Of a stretch of 64,000 nucleotides of DNA, positions 48,601-59,316 are shown piece after piece. The position numbers and the translations under genes are program-made. The DNA lies in NCBI GenBank assembly GCA_019400425.1, contig JAFREE010000042.1, forward strand, positions 1-64,000, written 5' to 3'. This DNA is from Hymenochaete sp. R1. Lineage: Eukaryota; Basidiomycota; Agaricomycetes; Hymenochaetales; Hymenochaetaceae. The notes beneath the pieces are model-generated. The model ran no database searches. It saw only the letters and a program-made list of their open reading frames with translations, and had not been told where the DNA came from. The stretch's first letter is position 1, and every line of letters begins with the position of its first letter.

Positions 48601-51138
48601 TGGGAGAAGGTCCGTTAAGCGCAAAGGTACCGTCAGACAAAGCTCGACGAGCAGGTCCCGCGTTTGCGACTCTGACGCCATGAGTTGTCGTGTAAGGCAA
48701 TCGAGCATGTCTGGGAGGAGGGGTAAAACTTCCTTGTAGAGCTTGTCGTAACGACCTGCACCGCTGCCGATGGCTCTGAAAAGGATTCGCATAAGTTGAT
48801 AGTAGTGGATGGGCTTCTGTGATTTAGCCGCAAGTGGGAAGGAGTCCATTATAAGTCGGCCAAGGTGAGACGCTAAGATCGGCTCGATGGTCTCTGGATA
48901 CATCCCAACGACGTTGCAGACGGCTTTCGACAGACGGAATATTGTAATTGCTACTGTGTCCTCGGCATCTCCTAAGCTTTCAAGCTTGTCCGATAGGTAT
49001 TGAAGAGTCACTGAAACGATAGTCTGGGAGATCGGCTTCGCCCCAAAAAGCATCGACACGAGAGTGACCAACGCAGGTTGCTTCACCACAGCGTCGAAGA
49101 AAAAGTCTAGCTGATGTGACCATATGTCTTGGAACACATGTAGGTGTATTTCGTGAAATATCGTCGTGAACGCTTCCATCGACTCTCTTTCGTCGTTCAG
49201 CTCATGAGAATCGAGATTGACCCAAACAGTAATGCAGCGCTGAAAGACGGTGGCGATAATACTCGAATCCGGCACGCTGGACCCTAATTTCTTCATAGCT
49301 GTTATCGACACTCGGCACGCAGAGATCACCGCGCGAAGTAGCTGTCGGAGCTCCAGCACTATAAAGAATAAATTTTACTTGTCCCCAAGAGGAAAACGAG
49401 TGACTTACCTCCTGAACTGTGCTCTGTCTCAACTATCGTATTTGGGCTCGGAATTGGCCTGTCCTCTTCAAGAAAAGGAGTATGAGCAGCATCCTTGTTG
49501 TCCTTTCGTCGACGCGCATACAAATCCTTGGCATTAGAGCTGAGCGTTTGTAGCTTGCTCACGGTCGTGCGGAGGGTCATCATGCAAATGGAGAGCCCTT
49601 CTTCCTGCGGCAATTTGACTATACAAGGTTCGAGTAGAACCATTATTATACGAGCACAAAATATCTGTCCATGGGCACCCATAGGAGCATTGCTCAACCA
49701 CTTGTTAAGAACAAAAGTGATTCTTGCCAGTTGCTGAGTGCTGAATTCAGCTCGTAGGCTGGCCATCAACTCCAACGCAACAATGTAAGGTGTCATTCTA
49801 CAAGAACGTCAAACCATTGAAACTTGAAATGTTTATAAGCACCCTTACCTGCTGAGGTCCGGAGGCAAGGTAAGCGAGCCCAAAAGCACTTTGTCATTGA
49901 GTAGCTTTTCAGCCACCGGTATGAACCCATTTTTGAGGGGTGAATTGTATTGTTGCCGAATTGTTACCATAAGATCCTGGAGAGTGGATTAAAAATTGGA
50001 ACTCGATTATGAATCATGATCATACCCGTCTAGGTGTTGCTAAATGAGGAGGGCAGTCTTGCAAGAGCCGAACACTTATTGCTGGTAATTCATCCCGACG
50101 AGATTCCTGGGATAATACGTCTTGTTGGAGCCGCCAAATGTTATTTACGAATTGCATAAGCTGGATAAGATTCCAATCCCTAAGCTGAGCCTCTGTCCAG
50201 TTTTGTGTAACATACCTTGACTTGAGCGGTAAGCAAGCTCTCATGCAGTTTCGCGTTTTTCATGTCTGGAGCCTGCCCACTCCAAGTTCCGCCCATTGCT
50301 TCGAAATTCTCTCTTGCGGCCTTCTGGACGGTCGATTCAACGCAGAGAACCTTTGCGATGACTGTTATATTATGAATTTCGCGAAAGATACAAAGATACT
50401 CACATCCATGATTGTTGTGAGAATCTCTTTGATGTAAGGGGCGAGTGCATTTCGTGTTTGAGGCTGCGTTAAGAACGCAAGCGTTAATGCCGGCATCTCT
50501 GTCAGGACTTTGAGGCTCCTGTTACTACTGAGGATGACATTTGCATCTAAGGGTTGCGAAGTTTCAGAGAAGAGCTCTGCTACGACACTGGGCACGTTCC
50601 GGAGGAGCTGTAAAAGAATCTGAGCCAGTTCGACCACTTGCTCATCCGTAACTTGTTTGGCAGTTCGTATGCTGTCGTAGAAGGCCTTGAGACAGATCAC
50701 GCCGTTCTCTTCATTGTCATTTCGGATGACACTTAGAAAAACGTTTAACATGTTCCCCGTCTGAGGCCTGGTACCATCCGAAGGAGGTATGCGATGTATG
50801 ATTTCGAGGAGGATGCGTCTGAAGTTGCACTCGACGGAGTCCCTTCTGAAAGACGGCTCGGAGTTACGAACAACGTCAAGGAGGACTGAAAGCATATGAG
50901 GAAAGATTCTGTGACCGTCCGAATCCCGGACCGTGTCCATCATCTCCTTCAGCTGTTGTGCCGTCTCATATTTCGTGCTTAGAGCTGTAAGTGATGTGCT
51001 TAGTTCAAATGTTAAGTATTTGCGTAGAGTTCCAAACTCACGCTTAGCTGGGTCCGCAATACGAGCAGCTCGAGCCTCAATATCGGCCGGCGAAGCAAGA
51101 TGCGGGGACGAGCTTTCGCTGTCCATGGTGGGTGACAC
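39641..51138 (-). CDS. TRA1: Tra1/TRRAP, giant PIKK-like pseudokinase of SAGA and NuA4
   Basis: The largest gene of the window, about 11.5 kb with one exon near 5 kb and an estimated 3500-3600 residues. It begins MSPTMDSESSSPHLASPADI (51138, or the ATG at 51126). HEAT-repeat segments fill most of its length, for example VLIRQCPQLFGAAKKDIIKF and LARALGLMRNFIRLPAW. The FAT region contains YGLWRRRSMHHETNVAITYE and VYFTTPQKAEFYTLKAMFFS. The kinase-like domain includes WRDRYERYLDSRPR and ISHWLMEFKFVKLDEIDVPG, and the FATC tail ends LSLMPDPFQPWF. Tra1 carries no functional ATP site and serves as the activator-binding scaffold that brings SAGA and NuA4 to promoters. About 15 short introns are needed. 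The predicted NuA4 bromodomain subunit is at 8-9.9 kb. No frame breaks were seen. Confidence 0.95.
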
Positions 51139-51940
51139 TGTGATTTCGACACTAGAAAAGAATGGCGCAAATTTGTATAGGACGAGTATCCAGCGCCTTT
51201 ATCAAGTTAATGGAACGTTAAGGATGAGCCCATGAGGCCGAGAATGAAAGACTCGAAGGACGAACTCGAGCCTTCCACAGTGAAGGCTGGGGTATTAAAC
51301 GCGAAGACTCGTTCTCGTCGCCATCTGTTTGACCCCGAAATCCGTCGTTCACGTGACAAGCTAAGACGGCAAATACCGACTCTCAAATACCGTAAATCAA
51401 TCTGGACTGGCTCGACTTGGAGTCCTTACTGGAACTTGATCATCAACAATCATCTTCCTCATCTTCATCTCCATGCACCTTCCATCTAAATAGCTACGAG
51501 CAACAACAAATGCTATGTTCTCTCAACCTCCTTGAGATCTGGCTGCTGTAAAACCTTCCGAATAAAACTTGCAAGTTTTTTTTTAAAGTTCAGCACTTGT
51601 TCGGCCGCCCCTCTCCAGGTTCAAGCATTTGACTTCATCGTTACTAGAAGATTCGCACAAAGTGGATCACTTAAGGCTGCTGTACCGTGTTGTGGCATCA
51701 TCACTACGACGCCAACAGTGATGCATGGATACGTTCCTTTCTTCCTGGCATGTATATAAGGTCAATGCACCGCGTTACTTGAATGTCTTTGGAATGAGCT
51801 GGCTCCTTTCTCCCATTCGTTGCTACTCAACTGAGTCCCATTTGCTCTCATGCGTAACCCCTTTCAATTGGTCTCTCTTTCACGTACCGTTTCTTGTGCT
51901 CTCTGGTAGAACAGAAACGTCGCAGCTTTGGAGCTCTTCG
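51139..51940. promoter_or_regulatory. Divergent region between Tra1 and the 7-TM-like gene
   Basis: 802 bp between divergent starts. The 200 bp next to the Tra1 start hold no feature I recognise. The rest is T- and C-rich on the plus strand. A TATA-like box lies at 51753-51760. Open frames in this stretch give no recognisable protein. Confidence 0.4.
51753..51760 (+). promoter_or_regulatory. Candidate TATA box (TATATAAG)
   Basis: The sequence TATATAAG lies about 180 bp upstream of the ATG at 51941 in the plus orientation. Position and sequence are compatible with a TATA box for the polytopic membrane protein gene. Evidence is sequence only. Confidence 0.35.
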
Positions 51941-54670
51941 ATGCAGGAGTCTTCAGCGAATCATTCCTTCTCCCACGAAGACGATCAATTTGACCCCAAC
52001 TCGTAAGTACTTCTTGCCGAGTCAAGTCTTCCGAGTTTTCTCATACGCATGTTGAAAGGACCATAGTCTCAGCGTTCTTCGGCGGAATGGTACTCTGGAG
52101 CAGTCTAAGTTACCTCGTTCGAAGCCCGATCGTCTTCTACATCAAGAAGCGAATTATGTTATTTGTACAAGCGTATCGTGAACCTGGCCGGCTCCATCTA
52201 TCTCGAAAGCATCGAGCGAAGGGACTAGGTGGGCCAAGCGACGTCGAACGTGGTTCAAATACACAGAACGAAACTCTGGTGCCGACTCTCGATCTCCAAG
52301 AAGATTCCACACTCGTTTTTGTCTTGACTTTGTTTTTATTTATGTTCAGTATCTCCCAACTCCCCGCCTTTCTGGTAATTTCGTTTTCAGGGAAAACTTA
52401 TGCGTCCCAAAACACGGCATGTGGTGGGTGTTTTCGCCATTCTAAAGACGTTCTTAATTATCTTATTTTATTGATCAACTAGAATTCCTTGTCGCCTGGA
52501 ACTCAATGGCATTTCAATACTCTAGAATCCTTGGTCTTTGTCAGCTCGGCCTGTCCCTGCACCGGCTGGGCGTGAAGAGGATCGAATTGCTTCTGTATTC
52601 GTTTTTCTTGTTCGTGGACGGAGGTGCATTTCTTTCTTTGTGTCCCATATTATAAGGAATACTTACATAAAATAGCCATTATCATAGTTCTGACAATCTT
52701 GACACCCGGATATCTGGATCATTCTTCGTACGTACCAATACTGGAGACGAGTCTGAAAGACAACTGATTTTAATACAGGATATCAGAGTCAAATCAGTTT
52801 GCCTTGACTTGCCACCATTCACAGTAAATCTCTGCTTTCAGTTCTCTTGGAATTAAACATCTAATCCATTTCTCGAAAAAAGCTTACTTGCCCCTTCCAT
52901 TGTCGTTACTTTTCTGTCATTATCCCTCGAGGTCTACTGCGTCATCAAATTTCTTTTCGTCGCGGCACCTTCAGGCTTCCCTGTTCAAAGGAGGGTGTGG
53001 GCTTTGTCTGATACGCGTTCTATGAAAAGCGTCTCCCTTCTCGTTTTTGACCTCATCGTAGCCGTTCCTAACGCCACTCAAACAAGCTCTACGGGGGACA
53101 CTATACCATTCGATATCGTGGCTTTGATCGTATTAGGTAGAGTCGTCCATTCCGTGCCCAACTTTATGCGATTTGTTCATCACAAGATTTTATAGCTGTT
53201 TTCAACGCGAACAAGCCCATCAATTCACATGAACCTACCTTTGTCTTTCAGGCCACTAAATCCACGTCCCAGCGGCCCGATGCTGGCAATCGCGACGTGC
53301 TCACCCATCCATATGCACCCACAAATCAACAGATCGATAGCAACAGTCGTGCACCACGCGTAGACCAGGCAGGTGCTCTTGCATCTCTGGATTCCAAGTC
53401 TGCTCTTGCTCCTCCTGTTGGTGTCACTCAAGCAACCAACGTGACCCGCGCAAGCCGTGCTCATGATGTTCGCACCAGTCAACCTCCGAGAGGACACCCA
53501 ACAACGCGGTCCGACTCTGACAGAGTCAAAGAATCGCAGTCGCAGTCGTCGTCGTCTCGCCAAACGCAATCAACGCGCGGTCTCGTTCGTCCCATCATCC
53601 CAAAGTCCGAACTCGCACGACAGTTCAACGAAGACAAGAAAGACGATACCCCGCATATAGGGCTCCGTCCTCTCCCACCAGGAATCAGCAAAAACGCCTA
53701 CGCACGCATAGTGGGCTCACAACAACAGCAGCAGCAAGTCAAAAAAGGGCAGACAACTTCAATCAAGAGCAAGACAGACGCGAACAGCACTGCCGGAAAC
53801 ACGGTCACGACGACAACATCGGCGACGACGGCGCATTACGGTTCTGATATCATCCGACCGAAACCGGGACAGAGGACCCGAGACAGGATGCGCGCGCCTG
53901 AAATACCGTTACCGAAAAGGCCTGACGAGGCTCGGCGAGCGCACGTACGAAAGGAAAAGGACCCTCGCGTCGAGTCGATTTTCTCGCTCTATGCGCACCC
54001 GCGTCAAGCCCCAGCCCCAGCGCCGGTCCGAGAAACCCCCACGCTCCCCACTACTACTAAATCCAATAAACCTGACGTTTCGGCCAACAACAACGCCGAC
54101 AAACGACGTCCACTGGCACCCGCGAACCTGAGGTCGTCCACCGGCGCCAGCCTGAGATCGTGGGCTTCCGACGATACGAGCGAATGTGAATTTTTGGAAG
54201 AGCCTACGACGGGCGATAGCGTAACGACTACGGGTCTTCTAACATCAGTCGCCTGGCCATCACCGCCCCCGCCTCCATACAGATTCGCATCGGTGTCAAC
54301 GCGTCCGCGGCCACTGAACGCGAACGCAAGCCCGAGCCGACGAGCGAGAGAGCGATTGGTAGTGAAGGGTCCGCGGGAGCCTGAGCCTGCCAGTGGGAAC
54401 ATGACGAGGGTGCACCACCACCAGCCGCACCAGCCGCACCAAAGGCAGATCTCGGAGCGCTCGTTGGACGAGCTTGCGAGGGAGGTAGTGAGGGGGTACG
54501 CCAGTGTGTCCGCGTCCGCGTCTATGTCTGAGTCGACAGGTGTGGGTGTGGGTGTGGGTGTGCAGCGTGGGGAGATGGCGGTGGCGGAGGGGAGACCTCG
54601 TGGCTTGATTCGTGGGCCGAGGTTGCCGAAACAAAAACCCAGGCCTTCGCCTTCGCCTTCTCGGGGATGA
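51941..54670 (+). CDS. Unnamed polytopic (possibly 7-TM) protein with long disordered tail
   Basis: About seven exons join in phase from MQESSANHSFSHEDDQFDPN at 51941. Hydrophobic segments in order: SAFFGGMVLWSSLSYLV, LVFVLTLFLFMFSISQLPAF, FLVAWNSMAFQYSRILGLCQ, LLLYSFFLFVDGAIIIVLTI, SIVVTFLSLSLEVYCVIKFL, SVSLLVFDLIVAV and FDIVALIVLAVFNA. This suggests six or seven helices. A cytosolic-looking loop with DVERGSNTQNETLVPTLDLQ lies between helices 1 and 2. From about 53250 one long exon adds some 470 residues rich in Pro, Ser, Thr, Arg and Gln. That tail includes GLRPLPPGISKNAYARI, His/Gln runs and a Val-Gly microsatellite, and ends KPRPSPSPSRG. I know of no named family. Receptor-like function is only a guess from topology. 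The acceptor after intron 1 (gaaag before GACCATAG) is chosen because it keeps the frame. Confidence 0.65.
54538..54562 (+). repeat. GTGTGG microsatellite coding (Val-Gly)n
   Basis: A short tandem repeat of a 6-bp unit (gtgtgg/gtgggt) lies inside the disordered tail of the polytopic membrane protein and encodes alternating Val and Gly. It is likely length-variable between strains. Confidence 0.6.
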
Positions 54671-55164
54671 TGAATGATGATGAGTGACGAGGGTACTACT
54701 GTAACTGTAACTACAGTTCACAGACATTAGTATGGTATAGTATGGTTCGGTTACCGTTTCCACTTGCGTGTAACGGCGTAAGGTGTAAGGACCATGCGTA
54801 TGTTTTTGATCCGATGATCGTGCATCCGTGATCCTCATGTATGATGGTACGCCCCCCGACTCTTAGTCTAAGTCTTAGGACTCGGAACCGAACACTTCAC
54901 CATCATGATATCGTATCGTATCGTATCGAACAAAGTCGGCTCTCTTATCGGTTATCCATAATACCCTACAGTAAACTCAAAACTAAGAAACTAAGAAAGT
55001 ATACAGCTAAGCGAAAACGAAAAACAAAACGAAACAGAAACAGAAGAAAAAGAAAAAGAAGCCCATCGATGGAAAAAACGCAACAGAATCAGATACAGAT
55101 AAGCCATTGACACACAGCTCCTCATCTTCCTCCTCATCCTCGCCCCCCCCCCCCCCCCGCTAGC
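54671..55164. other. Intergenic between converging genes, with simple repeats
   Basis: 494 bp between converging stop codons. It contains a CGTAT pentamer repeat (about 54909-54928), an A/G-rich stretch with AGAAAC and AAGAAA units (about 55000-55070), and a run of 16 C (55143-55158). No gene is seen. Confidence 0.5.
55143..55158 (+). repeat. Poly-C run of 16
   Basis: Sixteen consecutive C lie just beyond the stop codon of the ferric reductase gene, so its transcript would carry a poly-G run soon after the stop if the 3' UTR includes it. A second run of 16 C lies at 59766-59781 in an intron of the aminotransferase gene. Confidence 0.85.
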
Positions 55165-57660
55165 CTACGACTTGACCATCCCAAACGTCTCCGTATGCAA
55201 CGTCACCGTCGGCCGACCCCTCATGACCGCCCCAGGCCCAACAATCCCACCGGCAGCACCGAACGACACGGCGGACCTGACGGCAGAAGCCAACGAAGAC
55301 GGGCCTGCAACTGCGTCGACCCGACCCGATCGTGCGTACCAGTAAGTAAGCCACACATGCATCCGAGGGGAGAAACTCGTACTCACCGTCGACAGAAACG
55401 GGTCCCTCAGACATCGACACGGCGTGTTCTACCACCTTCGAGACGTCCGGCCGGCCGTAGGTCGTTCGGATCGAGTACGCCGCCATCGCTTTCGAATTCA
55501 AGTTGACACACGCGGTCGAATCGAGGGGAGTACCACTACCAGCCTGAGTGTCGAGTGCTACTGGCGTGAGGTCTCCGTCCCCGTCTCCTTCCTTTTCCTT
55601 CGCTTCAAGCTGCGGGTCGCCGGCGGTCGGTACGGACTCGGTCGATTGGGGTTTCTTGCTGGTGATGAATATGCGTGCTTCGATGGTGAGGGAAGGAGGT
55701 GCGGAGAGGATCGCGTCGGAGAGGAGTTTGGTTATCCATGTCATATGTTCTGTGCGAGTGTACGATTCCATTCCAATCAGTCCAGTCTCGATCTCGATCT
55801 CGATGGTAGAATCGGTTCAAAATCGAACACTAGTACTAGTACTCACCCGGATGCCTGACGACCCATACAAAAATGGCTCTCTGACAGGCTGAATCGCCCT
55901 TTCGTGAATTCCTGCCAGTGCAAGTGCGCGACCGTCAGTTCGAGTCACCACTTCCATCACATCACATACCCCCCCCCCTCCCAAAAAAAAAGAAGCGCTC
56001 ACCGAATGATATCCAAAAGAAGGGGCAGCGTATACGAAACGCCAGACCCGCCCGCAACCAACAAACACGTCGAATACCGTCTCAAGTCGGGGGGACACCC
56101 ATACGGGCCATCTATGAACGCCGGCACAGACGTCGGCGCGCCTTTCCTCGACGCGTGTGCGCGAAGTCGGCCCGTGAACCCCGCCAGTGATCGACCGCGG
56201 GCTCGGATGAGGAACACGACCTCCTTCTCCTCGTCGCCTGCCGAGTCGGAACCGTCAAGTGCTCCGGGGATGCTGGCGATGGTGAAGGGGTGGGCTTCCG
56301 TGGGGAGGGTGCTGACGCTCGGTAAGATGACGTAGGCGTGCTGGCCTGCTGCCCACCGCATTTTACGACGGAGCGTCAGACGCACTGTGTCGGAGCTCAG
56401 GAGCTCGATGGACGCCTGGTGCGCTTCTGGATGCGCCCTCGACCAGAACCGATTGTTCCAGACGATTCGGGACGCACGGAGGAAACGGTCGAATGCCCAG
56501 ACGAGGAGGGCGGGCCAGAAATAGGAGCCGAAGCTGGGAAACGCAAGTAAGTAGAGATGGTCAGGTCAGAAGACTCCTTGGCCGACGGGAGAAACTTCGC
56601 TTACTCTCGGGAACCGGCATGGATCAAGCCACCGACGATGAATAGACTATGAATTGAACCAGTTCAACGGGTTAGCTTAGCAGCTGAAGAAGCTCAAGGG
56701 ATGATGAAAACCTGCCCGATAAGTACGATGTGCGAAATTAGGAAGAATTCAAAGAATCGGTTCCGAATGGGCCTGACGGATAGGATGGTGGCTAGTGAGA
56801 AGGCCGTCAATCCCACGACACCCCATCTCATCCAACCATGAGATAGACTGAACGTCTCGGGCAGCCTTCGAGAAAGACGTTAGAGCACGGTGGCTTGTGA
56901 AGAGCTTGGATTTGATGGCGCTTACGAGAGACCACGGATGAGCGCATGTATCCAGAGTAAAACGAGGCAAGCTCGCGCTGCGGCGCGGTGTAATACATTG
57001 AGTTTCTCGTGACTTACTCCCGTCAGGACTAAAAAAGAAACAAAGCTTGAGCAATAGCTGATATTCACGCTAACTTGAAAGCCCTGACTTACATGAAATG
57101 ATGTTATTCTTGCCAGCAAGAGCAACGATGAGGGGCAGCTGACAGGACGCCAAATGAGCTGCACGATCCTCGAAGTAGAATGTGTCCAGGTCCCTAGCTA
57201 AACCAAGATTGGGTCAACAACCACAAACGACACATGGAAGCGACGCACTATCAACCCAAAGCCAAATGAGAAGAGCCAAGATATATCCGAGGATGAACGT
57301 CAACTCGGAAACAGACATCACAGAAGATGGCCCGATGGGTACGGTCGTGCGAAACGCGAGGACCCGGAAGACGCTGCACACTGCGTGGGGTAACCGACGA
57401 AGGGACATCCTCCCTGATCGCCCCGCATCAACAGACTCGGCTGGAGGCCACTTGTCGGAGAGAGTTGGAGACTGTGCACTTGGTGACTTGGGCTTTTGCA
57501 GGGTATGGAGTAGACGACGGGACCAGTTTATGAGTGTCAGAAGGCCGATGACGGCAGTGAGAAGGAGCCATAGCTCCTTCACGTACACCGCTTGCTGAGC
57601 GGCCTTGATTTTGAGTTGGGCTTCGGAGGGAGAAGCTCTTGATGCGAGGATAGAGGACAT
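55165..57660 (-). CDS. Ferric reductase, FRE/NADPH-oxidase-like transmembrane flavocytochrome
   Basis: A multi-exon gene of roughly 650 residues starting MSSILASRASPSEAQLKIK at 57660. The membrane domain has DRAAHLASCQLPLIVALAGK, the haem-ligand helix SHEKLNVLHRAAARACLVLL with IHALIRGL, and the second pair in FFEFFLISHIVLIGLFIVGG with LIHAGS. The FAD-binding HPFTIASIP and the NADPH-binding FIDGPYG and LLVAGGSGVSYTLPLLLDI follow. The C-terminus has the nucleotide-binding VAGPSSLASAVRSAV and ends TFGMVKS. The enzyme passes electrons from cytosolic NADPH across the membrane to reduce Fe(III) or Cu(II) for uptake. An acidic loop (KEKEGDGDGDLTPVALDTQ) interrupts the NADPH domain. Introns near the 3' end contain C- and A-runs. 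Four GATAAC sites lie upstream (58176-58770). Confidence 0.93.
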
Positions 57661-59316
57661 CGTTGTCTCGAGAGTAGCTTTCTTTCTGTTCGAACGTGAA
57701 GCTCAAAGGGGGCACAGATGGCAGAACTTCATCCCAGCTTATAAAAGGTTTTGAGAGGGGGACAGAACACTACGCAATTTCGAGACAACCGCTGGGAACT
57801 GCAACACCTCTTTTGGTGGTTGTCATGGCTGATATTTGAGGGAGTGTCGGTGACACAAGGCTGAAGATGGTCTATTAACGCCATAAGGAACCGGTAATGC
57901 GTCTGGGCGGGGATGGATGACACCCAATGAGGGGAGAGTGTGGGGCATATGGAAAGGAGCTCGGCAGAATTTGAGTTGAAAATGGAACTGGATAGGACCA
58001 TGCGTGCGAGAGAGGAGAGCGTAGGGTACTAGTAGGTTGAAAGAGCGGGTTGATTTGAAATGAGGTATCCGAGAATGAGCCAGAGACTGATATTATCGGA
58101 ACTGCTTCGGTGTGGTACCGGATGTCAATCGGTTGCAAGCCTCGCTCAGGCTGCAGCTCTCTCTCTCTGGCCATAGATAACGGCCGACAGATATGCACCG
58201 CCAGTATCTGCATTTCTGTGACAAGTCTTATAATCAGCATCAAGAAGACGCAGCAAAAGAAGCAATAAAATGCACAACGATGATCCAATGTTGCGCGTGT
58301 CGTCGCGATATGTCCACGTTGAACCCCCTCCGGAGTTTGGAGATACGAGTATCAACTCCAGAGCACGTCAACTACCAGAGCTATTGGAAAGCACAGACAG
58401 CGACAGGGAAAGGGAAAGAGAGAACGCCGGTTCCGAGATGATAACAACTTGAACCTAAACGAGCGAGTCTGAAAATAGAGATATTTTAGCTTGAAAATAC
58501 CGAAGTTGAGTGATATCACAAACGCCGATGAGATAACGCGACCAGCGATAATCCATCCGAGAGGAAGACCACAGTTACAGTATAGGACCCCTTTTATTCG
58601 GAGATAGACTCCAGTGCTTTGTGCTATCTTGGTATGTCGGCCAGCCAGAGACGGGATTAAATCTGGGTCACCCGCATAAGCTCGCAGTCGGCACTCGGGT
58701 AGGATACGTTGCATTTGCACAGCGGTGGCCAGCTAATCACAGAAGAGTCGCGTGCATCGTCAGAGATAACAACTCGGATGTCCACGTAGCCTACCCTCTC
58801 CCCTGCTTAAAGTTCATACTAGAATGATTCCCTCAAATGCGACAAAGAGTATCTCTATCAACATGCGGCCGTCGACTCAGCATTTTGGCGGGCATTGAAC
58901 TGTCGTCGTTCATACTGCAGAAGATGCAAGTAATTCTTCACCTTCAGACGCCGCTTTGAAAGTCCATAACATCGAATACGTTCCATGATGATTGTCGACA
59001 TAATAAATAGCAAGTATCGAATGTCGAGTGAGTCGACGACTCCCGACAACGTCAGCACGCGACGACGATGCGATGCGATGAACTCGGATGGTCGCGGGAA
59101 TGAAAGGAGGGCCAAACGCTCCGTTGGACTCGCGGCCGCTGAATCGACTCTAGCTCACGCCCGATCTACAAACGATGGCGAAATCGTACCGTACTTATAT
59201 ATTCTCAGACATCCACGTCCGTATCTTTCTCTTGCCCTCCGCCCACCATTCTCCCGTTTCCAGCGCTTCTGCGGCGCTCTGTTTCTTGTCTAAGACGACC
59301 TTCTCTCGGGCTTGCG
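57661..59316. promoter_or_regulatory. Long divergent intergenic region, ferric reductase and aminotransferase
   Basis: 1656 bp with no supported gene. GATAAC occurs on the plus strand at 58176, 58440, 58532 and 58765; fungal iron-responsive GATA factors use GATA cores near siderophore and reductase genes. A CT/GA dinucleotide run lies at about 58157-58168. Open frames here are short and unlike known proteins. A TTATATAT box at 59195-59202 is about 115 bp before the aminotransferase ATG. Confidence 0.4.

Noticed and set aside
52087..52160. Alternative reading of exon 2 of the polytopic protein starting directly after ccatag
   Set aside because: That acceptor puts the exon in a frame that loses the hydrophobic segments and stops soon after; the acceptor eight bases upstream keeps a continuous membrane protein.
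57875..58720. Minus-strand frames of 122-137 codons upstream of the ferric reductase
   Set aside because: They share no features with known proteins, lack a consistent splice model with the neighbouring gene, and probably lie in the promoter.
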